From positions 1,860,001 to 1,924,000 of the forward strand of contig NZ_JACHJV010000001.1 in NCBI RefSeq assembly GCF_014203855.1: a DNA stretch of 64,000 nucleotides, written 5' to 3'. The DNA comes from Kitasatospora kifunensis (GTDB lineage: Bacteria; Actinomycetota; Actinomycetes; Streptomycetales; Streptomycetaceae). The translations under genes and the position numbers were made by a program. The number at the start of each line of letters is the position of its first letter. Positions within the stretch are counted from its first letter, which is position 1. The notes beneath the pieces are model-generated. The model had not been told where the DNA came from. It saw only the letters and a list, made by a program, of their open reading frames with translations, and ran no database searches. Positions 52,734-61,663 of the stretch are shown in pieces.

Positions 52734-54446
52734 ATGACGGACTACCTGTGGACAAATCTGCGTTGGGCCGCCCTGGCCGTGCTCGGGCCGGTGCTGGTGC
52801 TGCGGCTACTGTCGCTGCCGCTGCTGTTGCGTGTTCAACAGGGCGTGCGGCAGCGGGCCTTGGCGGCCCGGGGCGAAGGCGCGGCATCGGCGTGGACCTG
52901 GGCGGTGGCCTGCGGTGAGCTGGTGCTGGAGCTCGGTGGCGCCGTAGGCCTGGAGCTGTTCATGCACGCCACCCGCGACAACCTGCGCGGCTTCGGGCTG
53001 CTGTTGGCGTCGATCGGCGCGGGCGGAGACACGTCCTGGCTGTCCATGGAGCTGCACATCCGCCGCGCGGAAGGGCAGACCTATTTCCTGTATGCCGCGA
53101 TCCCGGTCCTGGTGGTCTGGCTGCTGCTCTGGTTCCTGACCCAGCGCAGGCTGCTGACCGCAGGCATGCCGGCAGGGACTTGGAGCTCGCCCTCGGTCCG
53201 GGGTCGACTGGCCGGCCTGTTCCTCCTTCGCCTGCTGCTCGGTGTGTTCCTACCGGCCGGGATCCTCCTGGCCGGCCTGTTGATCCAAGTCGTCGCCCTC
53301 GTGGCCAGCTTGAGGTTCCGGTCCGCCGACAGCGCCGCCACCGCGGCCCCGCTCCCGCCCGCGCAGCCCGGCGCGTTCGGCCCGTCCGGCTCGTTCGGTC
53401 CGCCCCTCTCGTACGCGCCGTCGGCGCAGCCCGCGCCGCCCGTCCCGTCCTTTCCGCCCTCCACACCCGCGCCCGCGCAACCCGCCCCGTACCTGCCGAC
53501 GCAGGCCGATCGGGGTGCCGGTGCCGTGCCGCAGGTCAAGTACCAGCAGCTGCATCCGAACGAGCCGCGGACGATCGGCGGCTATCAGCTGCTCGGGCGG
53601 ATCGGCAGCGGCGGGATGGGCACGGTGTACCTCGCCCGGCGGGAGGGCGCGGCAACCCAGGTGGCGTTGAAGACCATCAACCCCGAACTCCTGGACCACG
53701 ACGAACTGCTGCGCCGCTTCGAGCGCGAGGCACAGGTGCTGGCGATGGTCTCCGGCGCCTACACCGCCAGGGTGCTCGACTCCGGCTTGGACGCCGGACG
53801 GCCTTACCTGGCCATGGAGTTGCTGGACGGTCGGCCCCTCGACGTCCATCTGCGCGAGCAGGGGCCGATCCGCTCGCCCGAGGCGCTGCGCGCCCTGGCG
53901 CTGGCCCTGGCCGTCGCACTCTCCGGGGTGCACCGGCTCGGCCTGGTCCACCGCGACCTCAAGCCCGCCAACATCATGCTGACCAGCGCCGGACCGCGCC
54001 TGCTCGACTTCGGCATCGCGGCGATCGTGGACGGCACCAGGCTCACCCGAACCGGCGGCGGACCGGGAACCTTGACGTACATGGCGCCGGAACAGTTCGG
54101 CGACGAAGCCGTCGGCACGGCTGCCGACGTCTGGGCCTGGGCGTGCTGCGTGGTCTGTGCGGCGCACGGCAGCAGTCCGTTCGCGGCGACCAATACGGGC
54201 GCGGTGATCCGCCGGATCGTGGACACCGGCCCCGAGCCGGCCGCGCTGATGGCGGTGCAGGCGCTCGACCCGGCCCTCGCGGCCGCCATCACGCGGGCGC
54301 TGAGCATCGATCCGGCAGGGCGCCCGGCGGACGGTACGGCCCTGGTGGAGCTGCTGACCGCCCGCCAGGGGCCTGATCACGCACCGGCGGACGAGGGCAC
54401 CCTGCGCGAGCAGATCACCCAGGGCTGGCGCGCGCTGACGCTCTGA
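52734..54446 (+). CDS. Ser/Thr protein kinase with N-terminal membrane domain
   Basis: A 570-residue protein with reversed layout. About three to four helices occupy residues 8-195, a Pro/Ala/Ser linker runs to about 265, and the kinase domain occupies the rest (RIGSGGMGTVYLARR, VALKTINPE, HRDLKPANIM, DFGIAAIV, APEQ). Most actinomycete kinases have the kinase at the N-terminus and a sensor outside. Here the membrane part may sense from within the bilayer. Confidence 0.88.
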   Translation: MTDYLWTNLRWAALAVLGPVLVLRLLSLPLLLRVQQGVRQRALAARGEGAASAWTWAVACGELVLELGGAVGLELFMHATRDNLRGFGLLLASIGAGGDTSWLSMELHIRRAEGQTYFLYAAIPVLVVWLLLWFLTQRRLLTAGMPAGTWSSPSVRGRLAGLFLLRLLLGVFLPAGILLAGLLIQVVALVASLRFRSADSAATAAPLPPAQPGAFGPSGSFGPPLSYAPSAQPAPPVPSFPPSTPAPAQPAPYLPTQADRGAGAVPQVKYQQLHPNEPRTIGGYQLLGRIGSGGMGTVYLARREGAATQVALKTINPELLDHDELLRRFEREAQVLAMVSGAYTARVLDSGLDAGRPYLAMELLDGRPLDVHLREQGPIRSPEALRALALALAVALSGVHRLGLVHRDLKPANIMLTSAGPRLLDFGIAAIVDGTRLTRTGGGPGTLTYMAPEQFGDEAVGTAADVWAWACCVVCAAHGSSPFAATNTGAVIRRIVDTGPEPAALMAVQALDPALAAAITRALSIDPAGRPADGTALVELLTARQGPDHAPADEGTLREQITQGWRALTL

Positions 54447-54476
54447 CTCCGGTCCGACAGGGGACGGGCGGACCTG

Positions 54477-54851
54477 CTAGATCCGCCACTCCCGGATCCG
54501 GTCGGCCGCCGCGAAGATGTCCGCCTTGGCGTCGGCCACGTCGCGGGCCAGCTCGACCAGGGCGCCGTACGGCGGATCGATGCCCTCCTTGGCCGCGTGC
54601 ATGTAGGCGGCGGTCGCCATGCAGGCGTAGAGGTTGTTGCGCACCGGCAGCGGGCGCAGCAGCACGATGGTGTGCATCAAGGCGGCCGCGCACCAGGCCG
54701 GGTCGGCGTCATGGCCGAGTTGGGCGGTGTTCACCCGGTGCCGCGCCACGGCGGCCTGCAGCGCGGAGTAGTCGCGCACGCTGAGGTCCTCGGGCGAGGC
54801 CTGCTCCTGGACGTCGAGGAGCCAGCGGATGTCGACGTGCAGGATCATCAC
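54477..54851 (-). CDS. Doc/Fic-like toxin with degenerate active site
   Basis: A 124-residue Fic-fold protein of the Doc type (HTIVLLRPLPVRNNLYACMA). The Fic HPFxxGNxR motif reads RPLPVRNNL, so the catalytic His and the GN are changed. It overlaps the upstream antitoxin-like gene by four bases. It may be inactive, or use another chemistry. Confidence 0.75.
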   Translation of the reverse strand: MMILHVDIRWLLDVQEQASPEDLSVRDYSALQAAVARHRVNTAQLGHDADPAWCAAALMHTIVLLRPLPVRNNLYACMATAAYMHAAKEGIDPPYGALVELARDVADAKADIFAAADRIREWRI

Positions 54852-55075
54852 GCCGCACTGCGCCGGGCGGCGGGCGTGTCCTCCGGGAAGGCTGCGTCGA
54901 ACTCCTCGAGGTGCGCGTTCCAGAACGCCACGGCGTGGTTGACGAAGGTCCGGCGCTGCTGCTCGCGCACGCTCAGGTCGTGCACATACGCCTTCACGGT
55001 CTTGCCGTCGGCCGCCGCGGCCTCACGAATCGCGGCCAGTTCGGCCTCGGTGTACTCGATGTTGAGAGCCGGCAT
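54848..55075 (-). CDS. Antitoxin of the Doc-like pair
   Basis: A 75-residue protein (MPALNIEYTEAELAAIREAA) with a ribbon-helix-helix-like N-terminus and a helical C-terminal tail. The stop overlaps the toxin start (GTGA), the usual coupling of toxin/antitoxin pairs. Confidence 0.75.
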   Translation of the reverse strand: MPALNIEYTEAELAAIREAAAADGKTVKAYVHDLSVREQQRRTFVNHAVAFWNAHLEEFDAAFPEDTPAARRSAA

Positions 55076-55175
55076 GCCGATCAGGGTACCTGAGCGGTAC
55101 CAAGCCCGGGCCCGGTCACGAAGATTCCTCCGATTACCCTGCAACATGACGTTCGACCAACAGCGTTAGCCAGGC

Positions 55176-55715
55176 ATGGACCACTCACCGACGACCGATC
55201 AGGCGCCACCAGGGCCGCTCGACTTCCTGGAGTTCGCCACGGCCCGAGGCGGGCAGCTCTACAAGACGGCCTACCTGCTCACCGGCGGGGACCGGCACCT
55301 CGCCGAGGACCTGGTGCAGGAGGCGCTGAGCCGGATGTTCGTGCGCTGGAAGCGCCTGTCACGGCTGGAGAACCCGGCCGGCTACGCGCAGACCGTGTTG
55401 GTCAACACCTTCCTGTCACTGCGCCGGCGGCGCAGCAGCCGCGAGCAGGCGACCTTCGAGTTCCCCGAGGTCGCCGTCACCGATGCCGACCCCGCCCTGC
55501 GGCTCACCCTGCTGCGCGCGCTGCAGCAACTGCCCGCGCCGGACCGCGCGGTGCTGGTGCTGCGGTTCTGGGAGGACCGCAGCATCGAGGAGACCGCCAC
55601 CATCCTGGGCCTGAGCTCCACCGCCGTGCGCTCGCGCAGCCACCGGGCATTGGGGCGGCTGCGCGCGCGGCTCGGCGACAGCTTCACCGAGCGGCTGCAG
55701 GCACAGCCGCGCTGA
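55176..55715 (+). CDS. SigE-family ECF RNA polymerase sigma factor
   Basis: A 179-residue ECF sigma with sigma2 (HLAEDLVQEALSRMFVRW) and sigma4.2 (SIEETATILGLSSTAVRSR). A gene for a membrane protein with a cytosolic N-terminus follows 59 bp downstream and may act as its anti-sigma factor, as in many SigE-type loci. Confidence 0.92.
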   Translation: MDHSPTTDQAPPGPLDFLEFATARGGQLYKTAYLLTGGDRHLAEDLVQEALSRMFVRWKRLSRLENPAGYAQTVLVNTFLSLRRRRSSREQATFEFPEVAVTDADPALRLTLLRALQQLPAPDRAVLVLRFWEDRSIEETATILGLSSTAVRSRSHRALGRLRARLGDSFTERLQAQPR

Positions 55716-55774
55716 CCCGGCTCCGCCCGGTCCCCCTCTCTTCCCGACCTCAGACCCGAAAGCAGGCTTCCGCC

Positions 55775-56587
55775 ATGCCTTTTGAAGATGACCTGGGCCA
55801 TGCCCTGCGGGAGGCCGCCAAGGCCTCGCCGCTCCCGCGGCTGGAACTGCTGGCGGCCGGCGCCGCCCAGCGAGGGCAGCGCCGCAAGCGCCGGCGCGCG
55901 GTGCTCGCGAGCGCCGCGTCCGTCGCCGTGCTGGCCGGCGCGGGCGTCGTGGCCCTGCAACTGCGCCCGACGGTCGCCTCGGTGAGCACCCTGGCGGCTA
56001 CCGGCCCAACGGCCACCGCGCACAGCGCCGCCGCCCAGCCGCCCGCCGCCAGCGTCGGCCCGAGCCCCAGCCCCTCACCGACCGCCGCCACCCCGGTCTC
56101 CAGCTCCCAGGTGCTGGAACTGCTCAAGAGCAAGCTGCCCGCCAATCTGCAGGTCAGCCACCCCGTCAACGAGGAACGCAGCTCGGGGATGCCAGGGCCA
56201 GGTGTGATGGCCGGCTTCACCCTCACCGACGGCAGCGGCAAGGGAAACGTCTCGATCAGCATCACCCACGGGAAGCCACGGCCGTCGGTGGCCCCCGAGT
56301 GCGGGCCCAGCGTCCCCAAGTGCACCGACACCCCACTGCCCGACGGCTCCAATCTGCAGGTCTATCTGCCCGCCCCCGCCGTCGCCGGCGAGCAGGTCTG
56401 GAGCGCCACCCTGCAGCGACGCGACGGGATCACGCTGGAGGTCGAGTCGGGCAACGTGCCGGGCATGAACTCCGGTGACACCGAGCTCTACCCCAACGCC
56501 CCACTGCTCACCGGCGCGCAGCTGACTGCCCTCGCCGAGGATCCGGTCTGGCTGCCGGTGATGGCCTCGATCCCGGCCCCGTCCTGA
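55775..56587 (+). CDS. Single-pass membrane protein, likely anti-sigma partner
   Basis: A 270-residue protein: acidic/basic cytosolic N-terminus (MPFEDDLGHALREAAKA, a RRKRRR stretch at about 36-41), one helix at about 43-62, then a Ser/Pro-rich linker and an extracytoplasmic domain with two Cys (PECGPSVPKCTD). Location after an ECF sigma gene suggests an anti-sigma role; the outside domain is not recognised. Confidence 0.75.
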   Translation: MPFEDDLGHALREAAKASPLPRLELLAAGAAQRGQRRKRRRAVLASAASVAVLAGAGVVALQLRPTVASVSTLAATGPTATAHSAAAQPPAASVGPSPSPSPTAATPVSSSQVLELLKSKLPANLQVSHPVNEERSSGMPGPGVMAGFTLTDGSGKGNVSISITHGKPRPSVAPECGPSVPKCTDTPLPDGSNLQVYLPAPAVAGEQVWSATLQRRDGITLEVESGNVPGMNSGDTELYPNAPLLTGAQLTALAEDPVWLPVMASIPAPS

Positions 56588-56601
56588 CCAACGCGTGTGC
56601 C

Positions 56602-56632
56602 GTGCCCTCCCGCACCGGGGACGGGAGGGCAC
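56602..56632. terminator. Bidirectional hairpin terminator
   Basis: A perfect 11-bp stem (56602-56612 with 56622-56632) lies between the sigma operon and the convergent ABC-F remnant. Confidence 0.8.
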
Positions 56633-56642
56633 CGCGCGCGCC

Positions 56643-56900
56643 TCACATCGGATCCACCCGCCGCAGCCCGTCCTCCTCCAGCCGCAGCCACCGGGTGAGC
56701 CCGAGTCCGCGCAGGAACGGCAGGTCGTGGCTGACCACGACCAGCGCGCCCTGATAGGACTCCAGCGCGTCGGTGAGCTGGCTCATGCTCGCCAGGTCCA
56801 GGTTGTTGCTCGGCTCGTCGAGCAGCAGCAGCTGCGGCGCCGGGTCGGCCAGCAGCAGCGCCGCCAGCGTCGCGCGGAAGCGGAGCGGTGTCTCATGACC
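56643..56900 (-). pseudogene. C-terminal fragment of an ABC-F gene
   Basis: Encodes the last ABC half-domain end of an ABC-F protein: [20 protein letters not shown], then the Walker B/D-loop [11 protein letters not shown] and the switch His [10 protein letters not shown], ending DPM and TGA. The N-terminal four fifths are missing. It abuts a TnpB element at about 56900, so the insertion or a linked deletion destroyed the gene. Confidence 0.85.
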
Positions 56901-58255
56901 TCATTGAAGTGCTCTTCCGGCTGAGGCCGGGAGATTCCTACTTGCCTTGCGGCAGTGGGCTTGACGCGTTTGGCGCGCCTGACGACTGCCCTTCCGGCAG
57001 CCGGGATGAGCGCGTGGCCCATCCGGTACAGGTGCAGGATGTTCCGGGCGGCGTTGTGGTCGGCGTTGCCGGACCAGCCGCAGCCGGTATTCCTGCACAC
57101 GAACAGGGCCTGGCTCTCCCTGCTGCCGGGCGTGGTCAATCCACACTCCGAGCAGCGCTGGGAGGTTCCCGGGGCGGGGACCTTGTGTAGGGTGGCACCG
57201 CGCTGGGCGAGCTTGTACGTCAATATGTCGACGGTACGCCCCCATGCCTCCTGGCTGATGGACCGGTTGAGGCCGCGCTTCTGGGCGACGTTCTTCCCCG
57301 GCTCGTCCACGGTTCCCCTGGCGGATCTGACCATGTTCGTGACCTGCAATGCCTCCACCACGACGGTGCCGTACTGCCAGGCGAGGCCGGTGGTGGTCTG
57401 GTGCTGCCAGTCGAGGTGGCGGCGCTTGGCTCTCGCGCGCAACCCGGCGATCTGGTCATAGGTGGTGCGAAGGCGGTTTGAGGTGCGTTCGCCGGGCTTG
57501 CGGTGCTGCTTGCGCTGGGCGGCTCGCTGCTCCAGGCACAGGAGCTTGGCTTGTTCCTTCTCGGTCAGCCAGGTGTTCGGCTTCTCCTTGGTGGACTTCC
57601 ACCGCTCGTGCATCTGGTGGTTGCCGTCGGACAGGGCGAGCGGCACGGTGACCCCGGCGTCGATACCGACCTCTGGGCCGGTGTGCGGGACAGGCTTCGA
57701 CTCCCGCGTCTGGACCCGGAAGGCGATGTGCCACCCCAGCGAGTCTTTGACCAGGCGTGCCCCGGTGATCCTGTTGTCCGCGTTCGCCCGCTTGCCGACG
57801 GGCAGATCCTTGGTCCAGCGGAACCGGACACGACCGACCTTGGGAATGGTCACCATGCCCCAACGGCGGTGCACACGAGTGATGTTCAGATCCCGGCCCT
57901 GCGGCACGTCCACGGACATGACCGACCGGAAGCGGGCCTTGAAATTCGGTGCATCCGCGCGGCCCTCCCAGCAGTTCCTCCACGCCTGGAAGTACGTCTT
58001 CAACACAGCCTGAGCGGCCTGCGCAGGAAGGACGCCCAGCCAGTCGACCTCCCTACGGGCCTGGCGGATCGCCACGTCGGCGGCGGCCAGCGAACGGCGC
58101 TCCTTCGGGAGCATCGTCCACCAGTCGTGCAGACAGTTCCACATCGTCCGGGCCGCATGGGCCTGGTCGTCCATGAGCTGAACCTGAGCGGGCGTCAGCG
58201 CCAGTCGGGCACGGTGCCCGAACTGCCGCTTCTCCCATGCACACTCCGTGCTCAT
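56783..58255 (-). CDS. tnpB: TnpB-type RNA-guided nuclease (IS200/IS605 family), read-through C-terminus
   Basis: A 490-residue frame. The RuvC residues are intact: D199 ([10 protein letters not shown]), E301 (VVVEALQV) and D399 ([10 protein letters not shown]), and the zinc ribbon is C368, C371, C387, C392. After about residue 455 ([10 protein letters not shown]) the frame leaves the element and reads some 35 residues of the ABC-F remnant in a wrong frame. No TnpA lies nearby. TnpB uses an RNA from its own 3' end to cut sites matching the insertion flank. Confidence 0.9.
   Translation of the reverse strand: MSTECAWEKRQFGHRARLALTPAQVQLMDDQAHAARTMWNCLHDWWTMLPKERRSLAAADVAIRQARREVDWLGVLPAQAAQAVLKTYFQAWRNCWEGRADAPNFKARFRSVMSVDVPQGRDLNITRVHRRWGMVTIPKVGRVRFRWTKDLPVGKRANADNRITGARLVKDSLGWHIAFRVQTRESKPVPHTGPEVGIDAGVTVPLALSDGNHQMHERWKSTKEKPNTWLTEKEQAKLLCLEQRAAQRKQHRKPGERTSNRLRTTYDQIAGLRARAKRRHLDWQHQTTTGLAWQYGTVVVEALQVTNMVRSARGTVDEPGKNVAQKRGLNRSISQEAWGRTVDILTYKLAQRGATLHKVPAPGTSQRCSECGLTTPGSRESQALFVCRNTGCGWSGNADHNAARNILHLYRMGHALIPAAGRAVVRRAKRVKPTAARQVGISRPQPEEHFNEVMRHRSASARRWRRCCWPTRRRSCCCSTSRATTWTWRA
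56904..57030 (-). ncRNA. Predicted omega-RNA scaffold at the TnpB element right end
   Basis: The 3' end of tnpB on the minus strand carries a CCGGC/GCCGG hairpin (56917-56930) and ends in TTCAA (complement at 56904-56908), the usual form of IS200/IS605 right ends. TnpB guide RNAs overlap this region. Boundaries are approximate and inferred; the guide would be read from below 56904. Confidence 0.35.
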
Positions 58256-58413
58256 GCAATCACTCTAAAGCAATGGCCTTCTCCTGGTACGGCGAACCTG
58301 CCTCGATGGGGCAGCGGGCACACGCTACGACGGCCCCACCCGGCGGGTAACGCATGAACCGGGCACGCATTATTCGGAGGCTCCTGTGGTCGCCGTCTAG
58401 GATCGTTCACATC

Positions 58414-60051
58414 ATGAGTGCCACTCTCGTAACCAAGGACCTCGCCGCCGGTCACGGCGACCGCACCCTGTTCACCGGGCTCGACCTGGTCGTCGCCCCC
58501 GGTGAGGTGACCGGGCTGGTCGGCGTCAACGGGGCCGGCAAGTCGACCCTGCTGCGCCTGCTGGCCGGCCTGGACCGCCCCGAGAGCGGCTCGATCACCC
58601 TCAGTCCGCGCAGCGCCAACGTGGGCCACCTGCCGCAGGAGCCGGAGCGGCGCGCGGGCGAGTCGGTCGGTGCCTTCCTGGCCCGGCGCACCGGTGTCAC
58701 CGCCGCCCAGGCCGCGCTCGACGCGGCCACCGAGGGCCTGGTGGCGGGCGCGCCGGGCGCCGACGACGCCTACGCCGAGGCGCTGGACCGCTGGCTGGAC
58801 CTGGGCGGCGCCGACCTGGAGGAGCGCGCCGAGCAGGTCGCCGACTCGCTGGGCCTGCGGATCGGCCTGGACCAGCAGATGACCTCGCTCTCCGGCGGCC
58901 AGGCGGCCCGCGCGGGCCTGGCCTCGCTGCTGCTCTCCCGCTACGACGTCTTCCTGCTCGACGAGCCCACCAATGACCTCGACCTGGACGGGCTGGCCCG
59001 GCTGGAGTCCTTCGTCACCGGGCTGCGCGCCGGCACCGTGCTGATCAGCCACGACCGCGAGTTCCTGGCCCGCACGGTGAGCCGGGTGCTCGAGCTGGAC
59101 CTGGCCCAGCAGCAGGTCAACCTCTACGGCGGCGGCTACGACTCCTACCTGGAGGAGCGGGCCCGGGCCAGGCAGCACGCCCGCGAGGAGTACGAGGAGT
59201 ACGCCGACACCAAGGCCGGTCTTGAGGCCCGCTCGCGGATGCAGAAGGGCTGGGCGGACAAGGGCGTGCGCAACGCGCTGAAGAAGAGCCCGGACAGCGA
59301 CAAGATGCGCAAGGCCGCCGCCGTCTCCTCCTCCGAGAAGCAGGCCGCCAAGGCCAAGCAGACCCAGCGGATGATCGAGCGCCTCGAGGTGGTGGAGGAG
59401 CCCCGCAAGGAGTGGGAGCTGCGGATGGAGATCGCCATCGCCCCGCGCTCCGGCGCGGTGGTGGCGACGCTGCGTCAGGCCTGCCTGCAGCGCGGCGAGT
59501 TCGGCTTCGGCCCGGTCGACCTGCAGATCGACTGGGCGGACCGGGTGGCGATCACCGGGGCGAACGGCGCCGGCAAGTCCACCCTGCTGGCCGCCCTGCT
59601 CGGACGGCTCGAACTCGACTCGGGCCAGGCCTCGTTGGGCTCCGGTGTGGTGATCGGCGAGGTGGACCAGGCACGCGGTCTCTTCTTCGGCACCGAGACG
59701 CTGCTGGCGGCCTTCGAGGCGGCCGTCCCCGAGCAGTCGCCGGCCGACATCCGCACTCTGCTGGCCAAGTTCGGGCTGAAGGCCGCGCACGTGCTGCGAC
59801 CGGCCGACACCCTCTCCCCCGGCGAGCGCACCCGCGCGGCACTGGCTCTGCTCCAGGCCCGCGGGGTCAACCTGCTGGTGCTGGACGAGCCGACCAACCA
59901 CCTGGACCTGACCGCGATCGAGCAGCTGGAGTCGGCCCTCGCCTCCTACACCGGCACCCTGCTGCTGGTCACCCACGACCGGCGGATGCTGGAGGCGGTC
60001 TCGGTCAACCGCCGGATCGCGGTGGCCGACGGGAAGGTCACGGAGGTTTAG
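58414..60051 (+). CDS. ABC-F family ATPase
   Basis: A 545-residue protein with two ABC domains (VNGAGKSTLLRLL, LSGGQAARAGLASLLLS, DEPTNDLD; then ANGAGKSTLLAAL, LSPGERTRAALALL, DEPTNHLD) and a charged linker with an RMQKGW segment. No membrane part, so it acts on the ribosome and may protect against an antibiotic. TAGGAT at 58399-58404 lies just upstream of ATG 58414, suggesting a very short leader. Confidence 0.9.
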   Translation: MSATLVTKDLAAGHGDRTLFTGLDLVVAPGEVTGLVGVNGAGKSTLLRLLAGLDRPESGSITLSPRSANVGHLPQEPERRAGESVGAFLARRTGVTAAQAALDAATEGLVAGAPGADDAYAEALDRWLDLGGADLEERAEQVADSLGLRIGLDQQMTSLSGGQAARAGLASLLLSRYDVFLLDEPTNDLDLDGLARLESFVTGLRAGTVLISHDREFLARTVSRVLELDLAQQQVNLYGGGYDSYLEERARARQHAREEYEEYADTKAGLEARSRMQKGWADKGVRNALKKSPDSDKMRKAAAVSSSEKQAAKAKQTQRMIERLEVVEEPRKEWELRMEIAIAPRSGAVVATLRQACLQRGEFGFGPVDLQIDWADRVAITGANGAGKSTLLAALLGRLELDSGQASLGSGVVIGEVDQARGLFFGTETLLAAFEAAVPEQSPADIRTLLAKFGLKAAHVLRPADTLSPGERTRAALALLQARGVNLLVLDEPTNHLDLTAIEQLESALASYTGTLLLVTHDRRMLEAVSVNRRIAVADGKVTEV

Positions 60052-60081
60052 ACCACCGGTGGAGCTCCCATACATCGTCGT

Positions 60082-60735
60082 ATGACCACTTACCCCACCG
60101 TCCCCCTGCACCCGATGCACGTGCCGGCCCACGAAGCCGAGGACCGCGCCCGGGACTTCCACGACGTGATGGCCCAGCGCCGGACCGTCCGCGACTACGA
60201 CACCCGCCCGATCCCCGAGGGAGTGCTCGACTGGGCGATCCGCACCGCCGCCACCGCGCCCAGCGGTGCGCACGTCCAGCCCTGGCGCTTCGTGGTGATC
60301 ACCGACCCGGAGCGCAAGCGGCAGCTGCGCGAGGCGGCCGAGGCGGAGGAGCGCGAGTTCTACGACCACCGGGCCTCCGAGGAGTGGCTGGAGGCGCTGG
60401 CGCCGATCGGCACCGACTGGCACAAGCCGTTCCTGGAGGACGCCCCGGCGGTGATCGTGGTCTTCGAGGTGCACAAGGGGCCCAACTCGCCCCGCCCCTA
60501 CTACACCAAGGAGTCGGTGGGGATCGCGGTCGGCCTGCTGCTGGCCACGCTGCACCAGGCGGGCCTGGCCACCTTGACGCACACCCCGAGCCCGATGAAG
60601 TTCCTCAACGAGATCTGCGAGCGGCCCGCCGAGGAGCGGGCCGCCTACGTGATCCCGGTCGGCTACCCCGCCGAGCGGGCGCAGGTGCCCGATCTGCACC
60701 GCAAGGAGCTGGACGAGGTGCTGGTCAGGCTCTGA
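60082..60735 (+). CDS. Nitroreductase-family flavoprotein (iodotyrosine deiodinase-like)
   Basis: A 217-residue FMN enzyme. [36 protein letters not shown] and [14 protein letters not shown] match the deiodinase/BluB-like branch of nitroreductases. It lies 30 bp after the ABC-F gene on the same strand. Substrate unknown. Confidence 0.85.
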   Translation: MTTYPTVPLHPMHVPAHEAEDRARDFHDVMAQRRTVRDYDTRPIPEGVLDWAIRTAATAPSGAHVQPWRFVVITDPERKRQLREAAEAEEREFYDHRASEEWLEALAPIGTDWHKPFLEDAPAVIVVFEVHKGPNSPRPYYTKESVGIAVGLLLATLHQAGLATLTHTPSPMKFLNEICERPAEERAAYVIPVGYPAERAQVPDLHRKELDEVLVRL

Positions 60736-60787
60736 CCACCGCTTTCTCCCTGGTCAGCGGCGCGCGCGAACTGCCATGATGCAGGCC

Positions 60788-61387
60788 ATGAACCAGATCG
60801 CCGATGACGCTATCGACGCCGCGCCGCCGACCACCAACCGCCCGCCCGAGTTGCTGGAACTGCCCGACGGCTTCGCCCTGCGCCGGCGCACCGTCGAGCA
60901 CGCGGACGAGGTCAACGCGGTGATCAACCGCAACCTGGAGCACCTGCGGCCCTGGATGAGCTGGGCGCTCGTCGCGCCCGCGCTGTCCCGCACCGAGGAG
61001 ATGACCCGGCTCGGCTGGCAACTCTGGGAGGACGGCTCGGACTTCCTCTACGTGCTGGAGCAGAGCGAGCGGCCCGGCAGCGTACTGGGCATGTTCGGCC
61101 TGCACCGGCGGGTGGGCCCGGGCGCCATCGAGATCGGCTACTGGATCGACGAGGCGCACACCGGCCGCTCGCTGGCCACCAACGGCGCAGCCGCGCTGAC
61201 GGCGGCCGCGCTCGGGCTGGCGGACATCGAACGGGTGGAGATCCACTGCGACGAGGCCAACGCGGCCAGCGCCGCCGTCCCCCGCAAGCTCGGCTACCGG
61301 CTCGACCGGATCGCCGAGGTGCCGCCCCAGGCCCCGGCGGAGACCGGGCGCAAGCTGATCTGGATCCAGCAGCGGGCCGCCTGCTGA
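60788..61387 (+). CDS. GNAT acetyltransferase (RimJ/RimL-like)
   Basis: A 199-residue GNAT with EIGYWIDEAHTGRSLATNGA containing the CoA loop region and the LRRRTVEHADEV N-terminus of RimJ/L-type enzymes. ATG 60776 is a second start. The gene ends just before a strong terminator. Confidence 0.85.
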   Translation: MNQIADDAIDAAPPTTNRPPELLELPDGFALRRRTVEHADEVNAVINRNLEHLRPWMSWALVAPALSRTEEMTRLGWQLWEDGSDFLYVLEQSERPGSVLGMFGLHRRVGPGAIEIGYWIDEAHTGRSLATNGAAALTAAALGLADIERVEIHCDEANAASAAVPRKLGYRLDRIAEVPPQAPAETGRKLIWIQQRAAC

Positions 61388-61402
61388 GTGCCACTCAGAA
61401 CA

Positions 61403-61436
61403 GAACCCCCGCAACTCTTCGGAGTTGCGGGGGTTC
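61403..61436. terminator. 15-bp perfect hairpin terminator with TTCG loop
   Basis: GAACCCCCGCAACTC and GAGTTGCGGGGGTTC pair around a TTCG loop. It serves the GNAT gene and the convergent DUF397 gene. Confidence 0.92.
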
Positions 61437-61456
61437 GCCGTTCGGCCGAACGGTTC

Positions 61457-61663
61457 TCAGAGGGCTCCGAAGCCGCCCGCCCGCACTCCGGCCACAAACG
61501 CCGACCAGGAAGCGGCAGGAACCACCAGGGCAGGACCTGACGGGTCCTTGGAATCCCGAACGGGGACGACACCGGGGAAGTTGGGGGCGACTTCGACGCA
61601 GGAGCCGCCGTTTGTGCTGTGGCTCGACTTGAACCATGCTGCTGCGGAGAGATCTGGGGTCAC
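61457..61663 (-). CDS. DUF397 protein
   Basis: A 68-residue DUF397 protein: AAWFKSSHSTNGGSCVEVA, VPVRDSKDPSG and the final W-x-x-F helix (SWSAFVAGV). Its start overlaps the stop of the XRE/DUF5753 gene by four bases. Such proteins act with their cognate regulator. Confidence 0.93.
   Translation of the reverse strand: MTPDLSAAAWFKSSHSTNGGSCVEVAPNFPGVVPVRDSKDPSGPALVVPAASWSAFVAGVRAGGFGAL

Noticed and set aside
58252..60699. An 815-residue minus-strand open frame across the ABC-F and nitroreductase genes
   Set aside because: It is the antisense of two genes with full motifs; its protein is His/Gly/Gln-rich low complexity with no domain.
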